Below, one piece after another: positions 26,743 to 35,527 of a stretch of 64,000 bases of DNA (the stretch's first letter is position 1; each line of letters begins with the position of its first letter). A model generated the notes under the pieces. It had not been told where the DNA came from. It saw only the letters and a program-made list of their open reading frames with translations, and searched no databases. Source of the DNA: JBBQLG01 sp964251665 (GTDB lineage Bacteria > Bacteroidota > Bacteroidia > Cytophagales > Spirosomataceae); assembly GCA_964251665.1 (NCBI GenBank), contig CAXUKO010000013.1, positions 114,071 to 178,070 of the forward strand. The letters run 5' to 3'. The position numbers were made by a program, and so were the translations under genes.

Positions 26743-26775
26743 TGTTCAATAGCTGATAAGTTGTTGCTATAATTG
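26743..26775 (+). promoter_or_regulatory. Possible promoter/operator of Phe/Tyr degradation cluster
   Basis: TTG (26743-26745), 22 nt and TATAATTG (26768-26775, one mismatch) resemble a promoter. CAATAGC (26748-26754) and GCTAT (26766-26770) form a small dyad between them that could be bound by the MarR protein encoded at 30134. Confidence 0.3.
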
Positions 26776-26815
26776 TACGTTAAACAATAGTTAGTAAAAC
26801 AAGTATTATACTGCT

Positions 26816-27994
26816 ATGCCCTTCTACCACACTCTCGGCCAGATTCCGCCCAAACGCCACACGCAATTTTCGAAGCCAACCGGTGACGGATTGTACTATG
26901 AGCAACTGTTTGGCACCATCGGCTTCGAGGGTATGTCGTCGCTGCTGTATCATGTACATCGCCCGACAATGGTGCGAGAGGTGTTAGACAGTGTTGATGT
27001 GGCACCAAAACTGGCCGTAGAACGAAACATGCTGGCCCGAAAGCTGATCGGTTTCAATGTTGCTCCTATCGACGACTTTCTCGATAGCCGGGTGCCATTG
27101 CTGGTCAACAATGACCTGATCTTTGGCCTGGCTGCTCCCCGAGAGTCGCTGACCAACTATTTTTATAAAAATGCGGATGCCGACGAATTGATTTTTGTCC
27201 ATAGCGGCTCCGGCAAACTCCGTACACTGCTCGGCACAATTCCGTTTGGGTACGGCGACTACCTCGTTATTCCGCGCGGGATGATTTATCAGATTGAGTT
27301 TAATAAGTCTGCGTCCGGGGAGTCGGACCAACCGCGTTTGCTCTACGTTGAATCACGGTCGCCGATTTACACGCCGAAACGGTACCGTAATCATTTCGGG
27401 CAGTTGATGGAAAACTCGCCGTTCTGCGAACGGGATATTCGTCGGCCGCAGGATTTGGAAACCCATGACGAAACGGGCGACTTTATGATCAAAATCAAGA
27501 AACAGGGGTCGCTGCACTCGCTCGTCTACGCGTCGCATCCGTTCGATGTAGTGGGCTGGGATGGATACAATTATCCGTACGCCTTTAACATTCAGAATTT
27601 CGAGCCGATTACGGGCCGGGTGCATCAGCCACCGACAGTGCATCAGACGTTTCAGACCGAGACGTTTGTGGTTTGTTCGTTCGTGCCCCGGCTCTACGAT
27701 TATCACCCATTGGCGATTCCAGCACCCTATAACCACTCGAATATTGATTCCGACGAAGTGATCTACTACGTCGATGGTGACTTTATGAGCCGAAACGACA
27801 TTGCGCGGGGGCACATTACGCTGCATCCGGGCGGCATTCCGCACGGACCGGCTCCCGGCGCGATGGAACGAAGCATCGGCAAAACCAGCACACAGGAATA
27901 CGCTGTCATGGTGGATACCTTCCGTCCGCTGATGCTGACAGAACAGGCCGTGGCACTGGATGATGGAAAGTATTATAAATCGTGGATTGACTGA
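26816..27994 (+). CDS. hmgA: Homogentisate 1,2-dioxygenase
   Basis: This 392-residue cupin enzyme opens the homogentisate ring to maleylacetoacetate using Fe(II) and O2. The likely iron ligands are His307 (YNHSNI), Glu314 (SDEVIYY) and His343 (GGIPHGP). The N-terminal MPFYHTLGQIPPKRHTQF and the HPFDVVGWDGYNYPYAFNI segment are family hallmarks. It is the first gene of a plus-strand cluster of five genes for phenylalanine and tyrosine breakdown. The separation from the next gene is 135 nt and is filled by repeat copy B. Confidence 0.95.
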   Translation: MPFYHTLGQIPPKRHTQFSKPTGDGLYYEQLFGTIGFEGMSSLLYHVHRPTMVREVLDSVDVAPKLAVERNMLARKLIGFNVAPIDDFLDSRVPLLVNNDLIFGLAAPRESLTNYFYKNADADELIFVHSGSGKLRTLLGTIPFGYGDYLVIPRGMIYQIEFNKSASGESDQPRLLYVESRSPIYTPKRYRNHFGQLMENSPFCERDIRRPQDLETHDETGDFMIKIKKQGSLHSLVYASHPFDVVGWDGYNYPYAFNIQNFEPITGRVHQPPTVHQTFQTETFVVCSFVPRLYDYHPLAIPAPYNHSNIDSDEVIYYVDGDFMSRNDIARGHITLHPGGIPHGPAPGAMERSIGKTSTQEYAVMVDTFRPLMLTEQAVALDDGKYYKSWID

Positions 27995-27996
27995 CT

Positions 27997-28120
27997 TCAC
28001 CCCCTGACCCCCTCTCCTTTTGAAGGAGAGGGGTGACGACTTAGATACCTTTAGGTAGTGAAAAATACCGAGCCTGCTCCCCTCTCCCAGACGGGAGAGG
28101 GGCCGGGGGTGAGGGTAACA
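27997..28120. repeat. Interspersed palindromic repeat, copy B
   Basis: Two palindromes: TCACCCCCTGACCCCCTCTC with a GGAGAGGGGTGA arm, and ACCGAGCCTGCTCCCCTCTC with GGGAGAGGGGCCGGGGGTGA. It shares these strings with 23661-23753. It lies inside the operon between hmgA and the hydroxyphenylpyruvate dioxygenase gene. Confidence 0.8.
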
Positions 28121-28129
28121 AACACAACT

Positions 28130-29266
28130 ATGGAAACACTCGAACTGATCAATCCAACAACTGCCGACACTACGGCGACCGATTTCCTGCCCCTAAACGG
28201 CACGGATTACCTTGAACTCTATGTTGGGAATGCCCGACAGGCGGCTCATTACTTCCAGACGGCGTTCGGCTTTCAGCCACTGGCTCACGCGGGTCTCGAA
28301 ACCGGCCTCCGCGACCGTGAATCGTACGTAGTAGTTCAGGACAAAATCCGCCTGGTGCTGACTTCTCCCCTCGCCGGTAATACAGCAATGGGCCAGCACA
28401 TCGATCAGCATGGTGACGGTGTGAAAGTAGTGGCGCTTTGGGTAGACGATGCTACCAGTGCGTTTGCCGAAACGACCAAACGGGGTGCCAAACCGTATCT
28501 GGAACCAGTTCGCGAAGAAGATAGCGATGGGTATGTCGTGCGTTCGGGTATTCATACCTATGGCGACACGGTACATGTTTTTGTGGAACGGAGCGGGTAC
28601 AACGGTGTTTTTCTGCCCGGCTACAAAGCCTGGACACCAACTTATCAGCCCGAATCGGCTGCTCTGAAATACGTCGATCACATGGTCGGTAATGTTGGGT
28701 GGAATGAGATGAATCCCTGGATGAAGTTTTACGCGGACGTAATGGGCTTTCAGCAACTCGTTTCTTTCGATGATAAAGACATCTCGACGGATTATACGGC
28801 CCTGATGAGTAAAGTGATGAGCAACGGAAATGGTCGCGTGAAATTCCCGATTAATGAACCGGCCGAGGGGAAGAAGAAATCACAGATTGAGGAATACCTC
28901 GATTTTTACGGCGGGCCAGGTATTCAACACATCGCCGTAGCGACCGACAACATTGTGGAGACGGTACTGGCGTTACAAAGTCGGGGTGTCGAATTCCTGA
29001 AGGTACCAACCGCTTATTACGACAACCTGGCCGACCGTATTGGGCAGATCGACGAAGAAATCGAAACGTTGCGGCCGCTGGGGATTCTGGTGGATCGGGA
29101 TGATGAGGGGTATCTGTTACAGATTTTCACCAAACCCGTCTGCCCCCGCCCGACCTTATTTTTCGAGATCATCCAGCGAAAAGGGGCCAAGTCATTCGGT
29201 AAAGGCAATTTCAAAGCCCTCTTCGAAGCCATCGAACGCGAACAGGAATTACGGGGAACGTTGTAA
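28130..29266 (+). CDS. hppD: 4-hydroxyphenylpyruvate dioxygenase
   Basis: The 378-residue enzyme converts 4-hydroxyphenylpyruvate to homogentisate. Two vicinal-oxygen-chelate domains are visible; the C-terminal one holds the Fe(II) ligands His184 (YVDHMVG), His267 (GIQHIAV) and Glu346 (FFEIIQR). GYLLQIFTKP near 328-336 is a family hallmark. ATG at 28130 is selected; an in-frame ATG at 28058 would only translate repeat copy B and is rejected. The product feeds hmgA, two steps of the same pathway adjacent to each other. Confidence 0.95.
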   Translation: METLELINPTTADTTATDFLPLNGTDYLELYVGNARQAAHYFQTAFGFQPLAHAGLETGLRDRESYVVVQDKIRLVLTSPLAGNTAMGQHIDQHGDGVKVVALWVDDATSAFAETTKRGAKPYLEPVREEDSDGYVVRSGIHTYGDTVHVFVERSGYNGVFLPGYKAWTPTYQPESAALKYVDHMVGNVGWNEMNPWMKFYADVMGFQQLVSFDDKDISTDYTALMSKVMSNGNGRVKFPINEPAEGKKKSQIEEYLDFYGGPGIQHIAVATDNIVETVLALQSRGVEFLKVPTAYYDNLADRIGQIDEEIETLRPLGILVDRDDEGYLLQIFTKPVCPRPTLFFEIIQRKGAKSFGKGNFKALFEAIEREQELRGTL

Positions 29267-29270
29267 CAGA

Positions 29271-29304
29271 GATGTAGAGCCGCAATATTTTGCGGCTCTA
29301 CATC
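29271..29304. repeat. Inverted repeat in spacer between hppD and phhA
   Basis: GATGTAGAGCCGCAA (29271-29285) and its exact complement (29290-29304) flank a 4-nt loop. The GAGCCGC core recurs in the palindrome at 5931-5980. It begins 4 nt after the hppD stop, so it could attenuate or stabilise the polycistronic mRNA. Confidence 0.75.
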
Positions 29305-29318
29305 TATCACCCTTTTTT

Positions 29319-30044
29319 ATGAATCAGGACTATTCACAATACACCCCCGACGATCAGGCAGTTTGGAAACTGCTGTTCGAGCGGCAAATGGCGCAACTGC
29401 CGGGCAAGGCCTGTCAGGCGTACATGGATGGTATTATTGCAACGGGTTTCCCGAATGTAAACATACCCAATTTCGAACTGGACCTGAATCCCCGGCTGCT
29501 ACCCATTACGGGCTGGCGGGTGGTAGCAGTGCCAGGGCTAATCGACAATCGCTCGTTTTTCGAACTCATGGCCGACCGGCAGTTTCCGGCAACCACCTGG
29601 CTTCGTCAGCGCGATCAGCTCGATTACCTGCCCGAGCCTGACATGTTTCACGACACGTTTGGGCACGTACCCGTACTGTCAAATCAGGCATTCTGCGACT
29701 TTCTGGCCGCGCTGAGCCGCATTGCGCTCCGCTTTGTGGATCATGAGGAAGCCATTGACATGATTGCGCGCTTATACTGGTATACCGTCGAGTTTGGTCT
29801 GATTCAGGAAACCGACGGACTGCGTATCTATGGAGGTGGCATTCTGTCGTCGCCCGGCGAAACAGTGTACAGTTTATACAGTGATGTACCCAAACGATAC
29901 CCCTACAGTGTAGGACGCCTATTACAGACGCCTTATACAATTGACCATTTTCAAGAACAATATTTTGTTATACAGTCATTTGACCAACTATTCTATTCCG
30001 TTTCAGAAATAGAAGAAACATTGGAAGCATTGCTGGTGAGTTGA
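29319..30044 (+). CDS. phhA: Phenylalanine 4-monooxygenase
   Basis: The 241-residue tetrahydropterin-dependent hydroxylase turns phenylalanine into tyrosine. Iron ligands fit His111 and His116 (HDTFGH) and Glu158 (YTVEFG). The bacterial monomeric form has no regulatory domain, and length is typical. ATG at 29319 is chosen; the reading frame upstream (from 29040) runs through hppD in another frame. The cofactor-recycling pterin dehydratase is not in this window. Its product enters the pathway completed by hppD, hmgA and the fumarylacetoacetase gene. Confidence 0.95.
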   Translation: MNQDYSQYTPDDQAVWKLLFERQMAQLPGKACQAYMDGIIATGFPNVNIPNFELDLNPRLLPITGWRVVAVPGLIDNRSFFELMADRQFPATTWLRQRDQLDYLPEPDMFHDTFGHVPVLSNQAFCDFLAALSRIALRFVDHEEAIDMIARLYWYTVEFGLIQETDGLRIYGGGILSSPGETVYSLYSDVPKRYPYSVGRLLQTPYTIDHFQEQYFVIQSFDQLFYSVSEIEETLEALLVS

Positions 30045-30133
30045 TGCCTACATTTGCAGCGAACAGGTCATGAGCGTACTCTGAACCAATCGCATCCAAC
30101 TGTATTTTATCGCCATCCTCTGCCTATAGTCTA

Positions 30134-30568
30134 ATGACTCACCCGTCGGATCAACGCGCCTATTATTTCAAGATTGATACCACAATCAAAAGGATTAAAA
30201 ACGCCCTGCAAAAACAGTTTAACGACGCAGGTTTCGATCTCACCGTTGATCAATGGGTACTCATCGACCACGTATATCGTAACCCCGGCATTAGTCAGAA
30301 TACCCTGGCTGAACTCACGACCAAGGATGCGCCAACCGTGACCCGCATCATCGATCTGCTCCACAAAAAAGGGCTGGCCGAACGCCGAATGGCCGAGGAC
30401 GACCGCCGGAAGTTTCTGATTTACCTGACCCCGGCGGGCGAGATAAAATATAACGAAGTGCTGCCTATTGTGATCGACATCCGGCGTAAAGGCTGGGGTG
30501 AGCTCAGCGATGAAGACTACCAGCATTTTGTCCGAATCATGGATTCGATCTACCAGAATTTCAATTGA
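30134..30568 (+). CDS. MarR-family transcriptional regulator
   Basis: The 144-residue winged-helix protein has FDLTVDQWVLIDHVYRNPGI (helix 2-3), SQNTLAELTTKDAPTVTRIIDLL (recognition region) and a wing LAERRMAEDDRRKFLIYLT with the basic Arg/Lys typical of MarR. It lies between the phenylalanine hydroxylase and fumarylacetoacetase genes, so it probably controls this cluster, with an aromatic intermediate as ligand by analogy; this is inference. Its stop overlaps a possible TTG start of the next gene (TTGA). Confidence 0.9.
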   Translation: MTHPSDQRAYYFKIDTTIKRIKNALQKQFNDAGFDLTVDQWVLIDHVYRNPGISQNTLAELTTKDAPTVTRIIDLLHKKGLAERRMAEDDRRKFLIYLTPAGEIKYNEVLPIVIDIRRKGWGELSDEDYQHFVRIMDSIYQNFN

Positions 30569-30588
30569 TTACACTTCGGTCTGATTGT

Positions 30589-31749
30589 ATGTATGGCATT
30601 TTCAGTTATGAAGGCAGCGATCACCGCGTCGGGTATAAAGTTGGTGATGAAATTCTGGACCTGACGACAGCATTCAACCTGGGTGTTTTCGCAGGGGCGC
30701 TGCCCCAAACCATCGATTCTGTTTTTGCCCGGCCCGCGCTCAATGACTTCATGGCCCTTGGCCCCGATACCTGCCAGGCCGTAACCCGCCAGATTCGGGC
30801 TTATCTTCAAACACCGGAGTGTCAGTCGGACGTGCTACGCCACCTGTTGTTCGTCTCCCTAACGGACGCAACCCTGCATCTGCCCGTTAAAATAGGTGAC
30901 TACACAGACTTCTACGCGGGTATTCACCATGCCGAAAATGTGGGTCGTATGTTCCGGCCCGATGGCGACCCACTCCTGCCTAATTACAAACAGATGCCAG
31001 TTGCGTATCACGGTCGGGCGTCGTCTATCGTGGTATCGGGAACGCCGGTTAAACGGCCAAACGGTCAATTTCTCGATGGTAAAGACCTCGTCTTCGGGCC
31101 GACGCGGGCACTGGATTTCGAATTGGAACTGGGCTTGGTTATCGGCCAGTCTTCAGTACTGGGAGAGCCGGTTTCGGTGGCCGAAGCAGAAGCGTATATT
31201 TTTGGGGTAGTACTGTTCAACGACTGGTCGGCGCGGGATATTCAGCGGTGGGAGTATCAGCCGCTGGGCCCGTTTCTGGGGAAAAACTTTGGCTCGTCTC
31301 TGTCGGCATGGGTTGTGCCGTTTGCCGATCTGGAGCCGCTTCGGGTAGCCGGTCCGGTGCAGGAGCCGACACCACTTCCTTACCTGCAAACAAACCAGCC
31401 CGGTCATTTTGATTTACCGTTAGAGGTGATCCTGAATGAGACGCTTGTTAGCCAGAGCAATGCCAGGTATCTGTATTGGAGTTTTGCCCAGATGATTGCG
31501 CATCACACCATTAATGGCTGCAACCTGAATGTGGGTGATGTGCTGGCTACCGGCACCATCTCCGGCCCTACGCCCGGCTCATATGGCTCCCTCTTGGAAC
31601 TTACCTGGAACGGCACGCGGTCATTTACACTTCGGGATGGTAACGTACTGACCTTTCTGGAGAACGGCGACACCGTAACCCTGCGCGCCGTGGCCGAGAT
31701 GGACGGCACCCGCCTTGAATTAGGTGAGGTGACTGGCACCATTGTGTAG
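30589..31749 (+). CDS. fahA: Fumarylacetoacetase
   Basis: The 386-residue enzyme hydrolyses fumarylacetoacetate to fumarate and acetoacetate, the last step of tyrosine degradation. FAH-core segments include YTDFYAGIHHAENVGRMFRP near 103-122, MPVAYHGRASSIVVSG near 133-148, and FNDWSARDIQRWEYQPLGPF near 208-227; acidic residues in ELELGLVIG and the DWSARD region bind the metal. The start is uncertain: ATG at 30589 is conservative, while TTG at 30565 would overlap the MarR stop and add eight residues. The N-terminal domain is somewhat short for the family. Confidence 0.93.
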   Translation: MYGIFSYEGSDHRVGYKVGDEILDLTTAFNLGVFAGALPQTIDSVFARPALNDFMALGPDTCQAVTRQIRAYLQTPECQSDVLRHLLFVSLTDATLHLPVKIGDYTDFYAGIHHAENVGRMFRPDGDPLLPNYKQMPVAYHGRASSIVVSGTPVKRPNGQFLDGKDLVFGPTRALDFELELGLVIGQSSVLGEPVSVAEAEAYIFGVVLFNDWSARDIQRWEYQPLGPFLGKNFGSSLSAWVVPFADLEPLRVAGPVQEPTPLPYLQTNQPGHFDLPLEVILNETLVSQSNARYLYWSFAQMIAHHTINGCNLNVGDVLATGTISGPTPGSYGSLLELTWNGTRSFTLRDGNVLTFLENGDTVTLRAVAEMDGTRLELGEVTGTIV

Positions 31750-31866
31750 ACTGGTAATATGCTCGCTTAAGCCATTGGCTCACTTCTGCCAACCGCTGGC
31801 ATTATGCACGGGTTATAGCGAAAAGTTGTAGTACAAACATCGTTGACCCATAAACACCCAAACGTT

Positions 31867-32049
31867 ATGAAGCTATTCATCAAGTATTACTCGCCCCAGA
31901 TTGGCGGAGCAAACAGCTCAAAGAACCAGAAGGAAGAAGGCAAAGCAGGCAAGGATGGCAGTCATCAGCGCACAACCAAGAAGACGACCGAAAAGCCTGA
32001 TGAAACCAATAGCCCTCGTACCAAAAAGAGTGGAAACAGCGTCGGTTAA
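31867..32049 (+). CDS. Small lysine-rich protein, unknown function
   Basis: A 60-residue product (MKLFIKYYSPQIGGANSSKN ...) rich in Lys, Thr, Ser and Gly and with no signal peptide. No family recognised; it could be a small cytosolic or nucleoid-associated basic protein, but this is speculation. A strong 15-bp hairpin terminator follows immediately, which supports a real transcript end. ATG at 31867 is chosen over one 24 nt upstream. Confidence 0.5.
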   Translation: MKLFIKYYSPQIGGANSSKNQKEEGKAGKDGSHQRTTKKTTEKPDETNSPRTKKSGNSVG

Positions 32050-32057
32050 TCTGTATC

Positions 32058-32100
32058 GGTTCAGGGGGTAGTACATAAACTACCCCCTGAACCTGATTTC
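32058..32100 (+). terminator. Terminator after small basic protein gene
   Basis: GGTTCAGGGGGTAGT (32058-32072) and its exact complement (32079-32093) flank a 6-nt loop, followed by a short T-containing tail. Confidence 0.75.
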
Positions 32101-32138
32101 TCAGGTGATTCTTAGAACGAGGTCTTAATAGCGGCCTA

Positions 32139-34280
32139 TCACCACGTAATAATCAGCGCAGGTTTGGCCAGTCCAGCCGGAATAGCTACGGTCAGCAGGT
32201 TATCTGCGAACGAAAATTTAACCGCATCACCCCCTTTTAGCACCACTTTTTTAGGCTCTTTGGCCGAATAAGCGTTAAACGTTCCGGCTTCGTACAGGGC
32301 TACCTCAACAGCCTTTCCCTGCCATGTTGAACTGATAATCGTAGCGGGGCCATTGTATTTGTTGGTTAATCCGAAAGCCGCAAACCCATTTTTTACTGGT
32401 ACCACGTATTGAAGCTGATACCCCATGCGCGGCAGGCTAACGGGAAACGACTGAGTGCGGCTGGCTACTTTCACTGTTCCCGCAAAATAATCGTACAGCG
32501 CAAACTGCTCTCCCCTGATCCCCTGCACATCGGCCGGTTTAAAACTACCTTTTACAGTGTTGGCGTCGGCTGCATTGAACAGGCCCAACAGACCGGTTGT
32601 GCCCACCCGCGAATAGGTTTTGAAGAGTTGCGTATCCTGTACCTGAAAGAGACAATCTACCGTTGGCAGTAAGGGCGTATCCGCCCGGATCGACTTACCA
32701 TCCGCAAATACGAGCCGGTTTAGCAGGTCAAAATTTTGTTTGCCGGGTTTATCCGTCAGGTAAATCGGCCCGTTGTTAAGCGTCCGGGCCAGGGCATGAA
32801 AAACAGCGTTGGGATTGTACGACTCGAACATGTCGAAATCCGGGATTACCATCTGCGAGAAATAAATGGAATTGTACACGGCCTGTACTACGTGTGCAGC
32901 CGCATTCCCCTCTTCCAGATTGTACGTTTTTCCCTTATCCGCCGGAAAATAATCCTCCACCGCTCTGGCCACTGCCGATGTGCCGAAGTTCACATAAGCA
33001 TCGGCCGTCATATCCATGCAGTTGATGATTGCTCCGTTGAAGTGGGTATTGACCGATTTATAAAGCGCCCGGTGTACAGCTTCGGACAGGTCGAAAATCG
33101 GATACGTATTCATCGCCATCCGCTCGGCCACGAGTTGGTTATCAACCTTAACAAAATCGACCCCTTCCCCCTTTAGGTAGCGGTGCCAGGTATCGAAGAA
33201 GGTGGTCAGCGAGTCGCTGTCGGGTCGGATAAAGTGATAGGTTTTCAGACTGGCATCCGCACCAATCGGGCTTTTTCGCTGCGTCCACGAAAAGAGCTGG
33301 CCCTGGTAGCGTTTGCCCAGTTCAGACTCCGGGTCGATACCGTTCCAGTAGCCATCGAATGCATGCCATACGCCCGTATATTTTAGTCCGTACTGACTTT
33401 TTAACCGGGTGAGTAAGGGCTTAAATCCATTCGGGAATTTCTTCGGATCGGGCTGCATCGACTGCAACTGGCTATTCTGGTGCTGGAACCAGCCATCGTC
33501 GATCAGCAACCAGCCGAGGGGAAATTTTTGATCGGTAAAGGTTTTAACGCCTTCAATGATGTGTTCCTCACTCAGTTTGGCACCCATGTCCGACGAGTTC
33601 CAGGTACACCAACCCAGGTACTTCATGGGTTCCGGCAGCGTCTTTTTAGCACTCAGGTTTTCACCTTTCCCCATTGCCGTCAGGGCAGTACGGTAAATCC
33701 GCCCGAAGAGTTCGTACGGGTCGCGTCCGAAGGCTATCGCCATGCCGGGTACCTGTTTCTGTGGGGTTGCCGGGGCATAACTCACCGATTTACTACCCCA
33801 TTGGTTCCCGCCCTCACTACCCAGCGTAGTCCTGAAACCGTTTCCACTCATGGGCACGGCGGCCCCGTAGACCCCATCGGCGTATTGCCAGTAGAAAAAC
33901 TGTACATCCCAATCCGGCATCTTCGTGGCATCCGTGAGGGCAATTGGCTTGGTCCAGCTGTTCCAGGGTTTGTAGCGCCACAGCGTAACGCCGTGGGTTA
34001 GCTGCGGTACGGCATCAAAGAAAACGCCCGCGAAGTCCTGCGGATTGACTGCATCCGTTTCGTTCAGCAGGGTTAGCAGCGCCACATCCTCACGAATGAT
34101 TTTCTGTACGGGAAGTGAGCCGGTCTTGTTCTGAATTGCGCCAGTACCACCCGTGAGCCTTTCTTTACCCGCCCAGCTTAGTGAAAACGTATGGCCGGTC
34201 TGTTTAACGGCGATGGGTTGGGCAAGGGCGACAGACGTCGGTATCAGGCATAAAAACAAGAATACGATTCGGGAAAGCAT
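32139..34280 (-). CDS. Raffinose-synthase/alpha-galactosidase-like glycoside hydrolase (GH36)
   Basis: The 713-residue secreted protein has a 20-residue signal peptide (MLSRIVFLFLCLIPTSVALA) and a GH36-type (beta/alpha)8 core: YLGWCTWNSSDMG near 221-233, WLLIDDGWFQHQNSQLQS near 257-274, and the catalytic nucleophile Asp380 in VDFVKVDNQ. The acid/base Asp probably lies in the region around FPADKGKTYN to PDFDMFES. Family members cleave or transfer alpha-galactosyl residues. Secretion suggests use of galactosides as carbon source. No SusC/SusD-like genes accompany it. Exact substrate unresolved. Confidence 0.88.
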   Translation of the reverse strand: MLSRIVFLFLCLIPTSVALAQPIAVKQTGHTFSLSWAGKERLTGGTGAIQNKTGSLPVQKIIREDVALLTLLNETDAVNPQDFAGVFFDAVPQLTHGVTLWRYKPWNSWTKPIALTDATKMPDWDVQFFYWQYADGVYGAAVPMSGNGFRTTLGSEGGNQWGSKSVSYAPATPQKQVPGMAIAFGRDPYELFGRIYRTALTAMGKGENLSAKKTLPEPMKYLGWCTWNSSDMGAKLSEEHIIEGVKTFTDQKFPLGWLLIDDGWFQHQNSQLQSMQPDPKKFPNGFKPLLTRLKSQYGLKYTGVWHAFDGYWNGIDPESELGKRYQGQLFSWTQRKSPIGADASLKTYHFIRPDSDSLTTFFDTWHRYLKGEGVDFVKVDNQLVAERMAMNTYPIFDLSEAVHRALYKSVNTHFNGAIINCMDMTADAYVNFGTSAVARAVEDYFPADKGKTYNLEEGNAAAHVVQAVYNSIYFSQMVIPDFDMFESYNPNAVFHALARTLNNGPIYLTDKPGKQNFDLLNRLVFADGKSIRADTPLLPTVDCLFQVQDTQLFKTYSRVGTTGLLGLFNAADANTVKGSFKPADVQGIRGEQFALYDYFAGTVKVASRTQSFPVSLPRMGYQLQYVVPVKNGFAAFGLTNKYNGPATIISSTWQGKAVEVALYEAGTFNAYSAKEPKKVVLKGGDAVKFSFADNLLTVAIPAGLAKPALIITW

Positions 34281-34406
34281 ACGTCAGGGTTTGTATAAGA
34301 CTCTGTAAAATTGCTACGATTACGCGATTTCACCTGTCATAAGTCGACAGAAAGTTAGTAGCGGGCGAAACAACCAGATCCGCCGATGCTGTTTACCAAC
34401 TAACGG

Positions 34407-34414
34407 TACCTTTG
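34407..34414 (+). promoter_or_regulatory. -7 element upstream of flavin-reductase-like gene
   Basis: TACCTTTG fits TAnnTTTG, 80 nt upstream of the GTG start. A second match, TAACTTTG (34487-34494), overlaps the GTG itself and would be too late to transcribe it. Confidence 0.4.
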
Positions 34415-34493
34415 CAGGTGTACAGGCAACCGTGAACCCTATTTTACCTGACCAGCGTTACCGTCCTGTACGTACCTTACCCGATTTAACTTT

Positions 34494-35399
34494 GTGAAAA
34501 CTATCAATCCGGCCGATCTGGCCCCTAACGACTTTTACCGCCTGCTGAACAGTTCGGTAGCTCCCCGTCCGATTGCATTCGTCAGCACCATCAGTGCCGA
34601 TGGTCACGTTAATCTGGCTCCCTACAGCTTTTTTAACGTGTTTGGCTTTAACCCGCCGATCCTGGTGTTTTCACCCAGTCGCAACCGGCACGGTGAGAAA
34701 AAACACTCGCTGCTGAATGTGGAGGAAGTGCCGGAAGTGGTTATTAACGTGGTGAACCACCGGATGGTAGAGCAGACATCGCTGGCCAGTGCCGAATTCG
34801 ACCGGCATGTGAGCGAATTTGTTAAAGCGGGTTTTACCGAAGCGGCTTCGGATCGGGTGCGCCCTCCACGCGTAGCCGAATCGCCGGCGGCTTTTGAGTG
34901 TATCGTACGGGAACTGATACCCGTTGGTCAGGGGCCGGGCCACGACAGGCCCGGGGCAGGAACGCTGGTCGTCTGTGAGGTAGTAATGGCTCATTTCCAC
35001 GACGATATTTTTGACCCGAACGGCCAAATTGCTCCCCGGCAGATTGATCTGGTAGGTCGGCTGGGGGCCGACTGGTACGCCCGCGCCCAGGGTAACGCCT
35101 TGTTTGAAGTAGCCCGGCCCCGCAAAGGCGTTGGGGTGGATCAACTGCCGCACGGTGTTCGTAACAGCAACATACTAACGGGCAATGACCTGGGTAAACT
35201 CGGCAGTCTGGAAACCATGCCGTCTGCGGTCGAAGCCGTGGCGTATCGGGAATCGGGGGCATTGAATGAACTGCTCGATGAAGCCCGGCACGGCTGTGTG
35301 TATCTGCCGGACCTGTTACACCAACGCGCCAAAACCCTGCTGGCCGAAGGAAAAGCGCACGAAGCCTGGCTGGTATTGCTGCAAACGAGTTTGGTGTAA
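34494..35399 (+). CDS. Flavin reductase-like (FMN-binding split-barrel) protein
   Basis: The 301-residue protein has a flavin-reductase-like domain: VAPRPIAFVSTISADGHVNLAPYSFFN near 22-48, followed by HSLLNVEEVPEVVINVVN and GRLGADWYAR near 185. This domain binds FMN. The last 90 residues are an extra helical part ending in EAWLVLLQTSLV with no identified fold. The start is a GTG (34494), chosen because the family motif begins right after it. A homolog-sized N-terminus supports this. Redox partner unknown. Confidence 0.85.
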   Translation: MKTINPADLAPNDFYRLLNSSVAPRPIAFVSTISADGHVNLAPYSFFNVFGFNPPILVFSPSRNRHGEKKHSLLNVEEVPEVVINVVNHRMVEQTSLASAEFDRHVSEFVKAGFTEAASDRVRPPRVAESPAAFECIVRELIPVGQGPGHDRPGAGTLVVCEVVMAHFHDDIFDPNGQIAPRQIDLVGRLGADWYARAQGNALFEVARPRKGVGVDQLPHGVRNSNILTGNDLGKLGSLETMPSAVEAVAYRESGALNELLDEARHGCVYLPDLLHQRAKTLLAEGKAHEAWLVLLQTSLV

Positions 35400-35446
35400 A
35401 CCCTTTTTAGGGAGGTTAACTGATTCGATAAATTAAATTTGGGACA

Positions 35447-35476
35447 TTGCCTACGCCGTGAGGGCCTATACCTTTG
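35447..35476 (+). promoter_or_regulatory. Bacteroidota-type promoter of the MntA-HepT module
   Basis: TTG (35447-35449), 19 nt and TACCTTTG (35469-35476). ATG of the antitoxin gene is 51 nt downstream. This excludes the earlier in-frame start at 35474. Confidence 0.7.
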
Positions 35477-35527
35477 ACGCGGTATAGTAAGATCACTACC
35501 TTTATAGACAGTAATCGAACGGTGAAT

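Noticed and set aside
28058..28129. Earlier ATG for the hydroxyphenylpyruvate dioxygenase
   Set aside because: The additional 24 codons are made entirely of repeat copy B and do not resemble the enzyme family.
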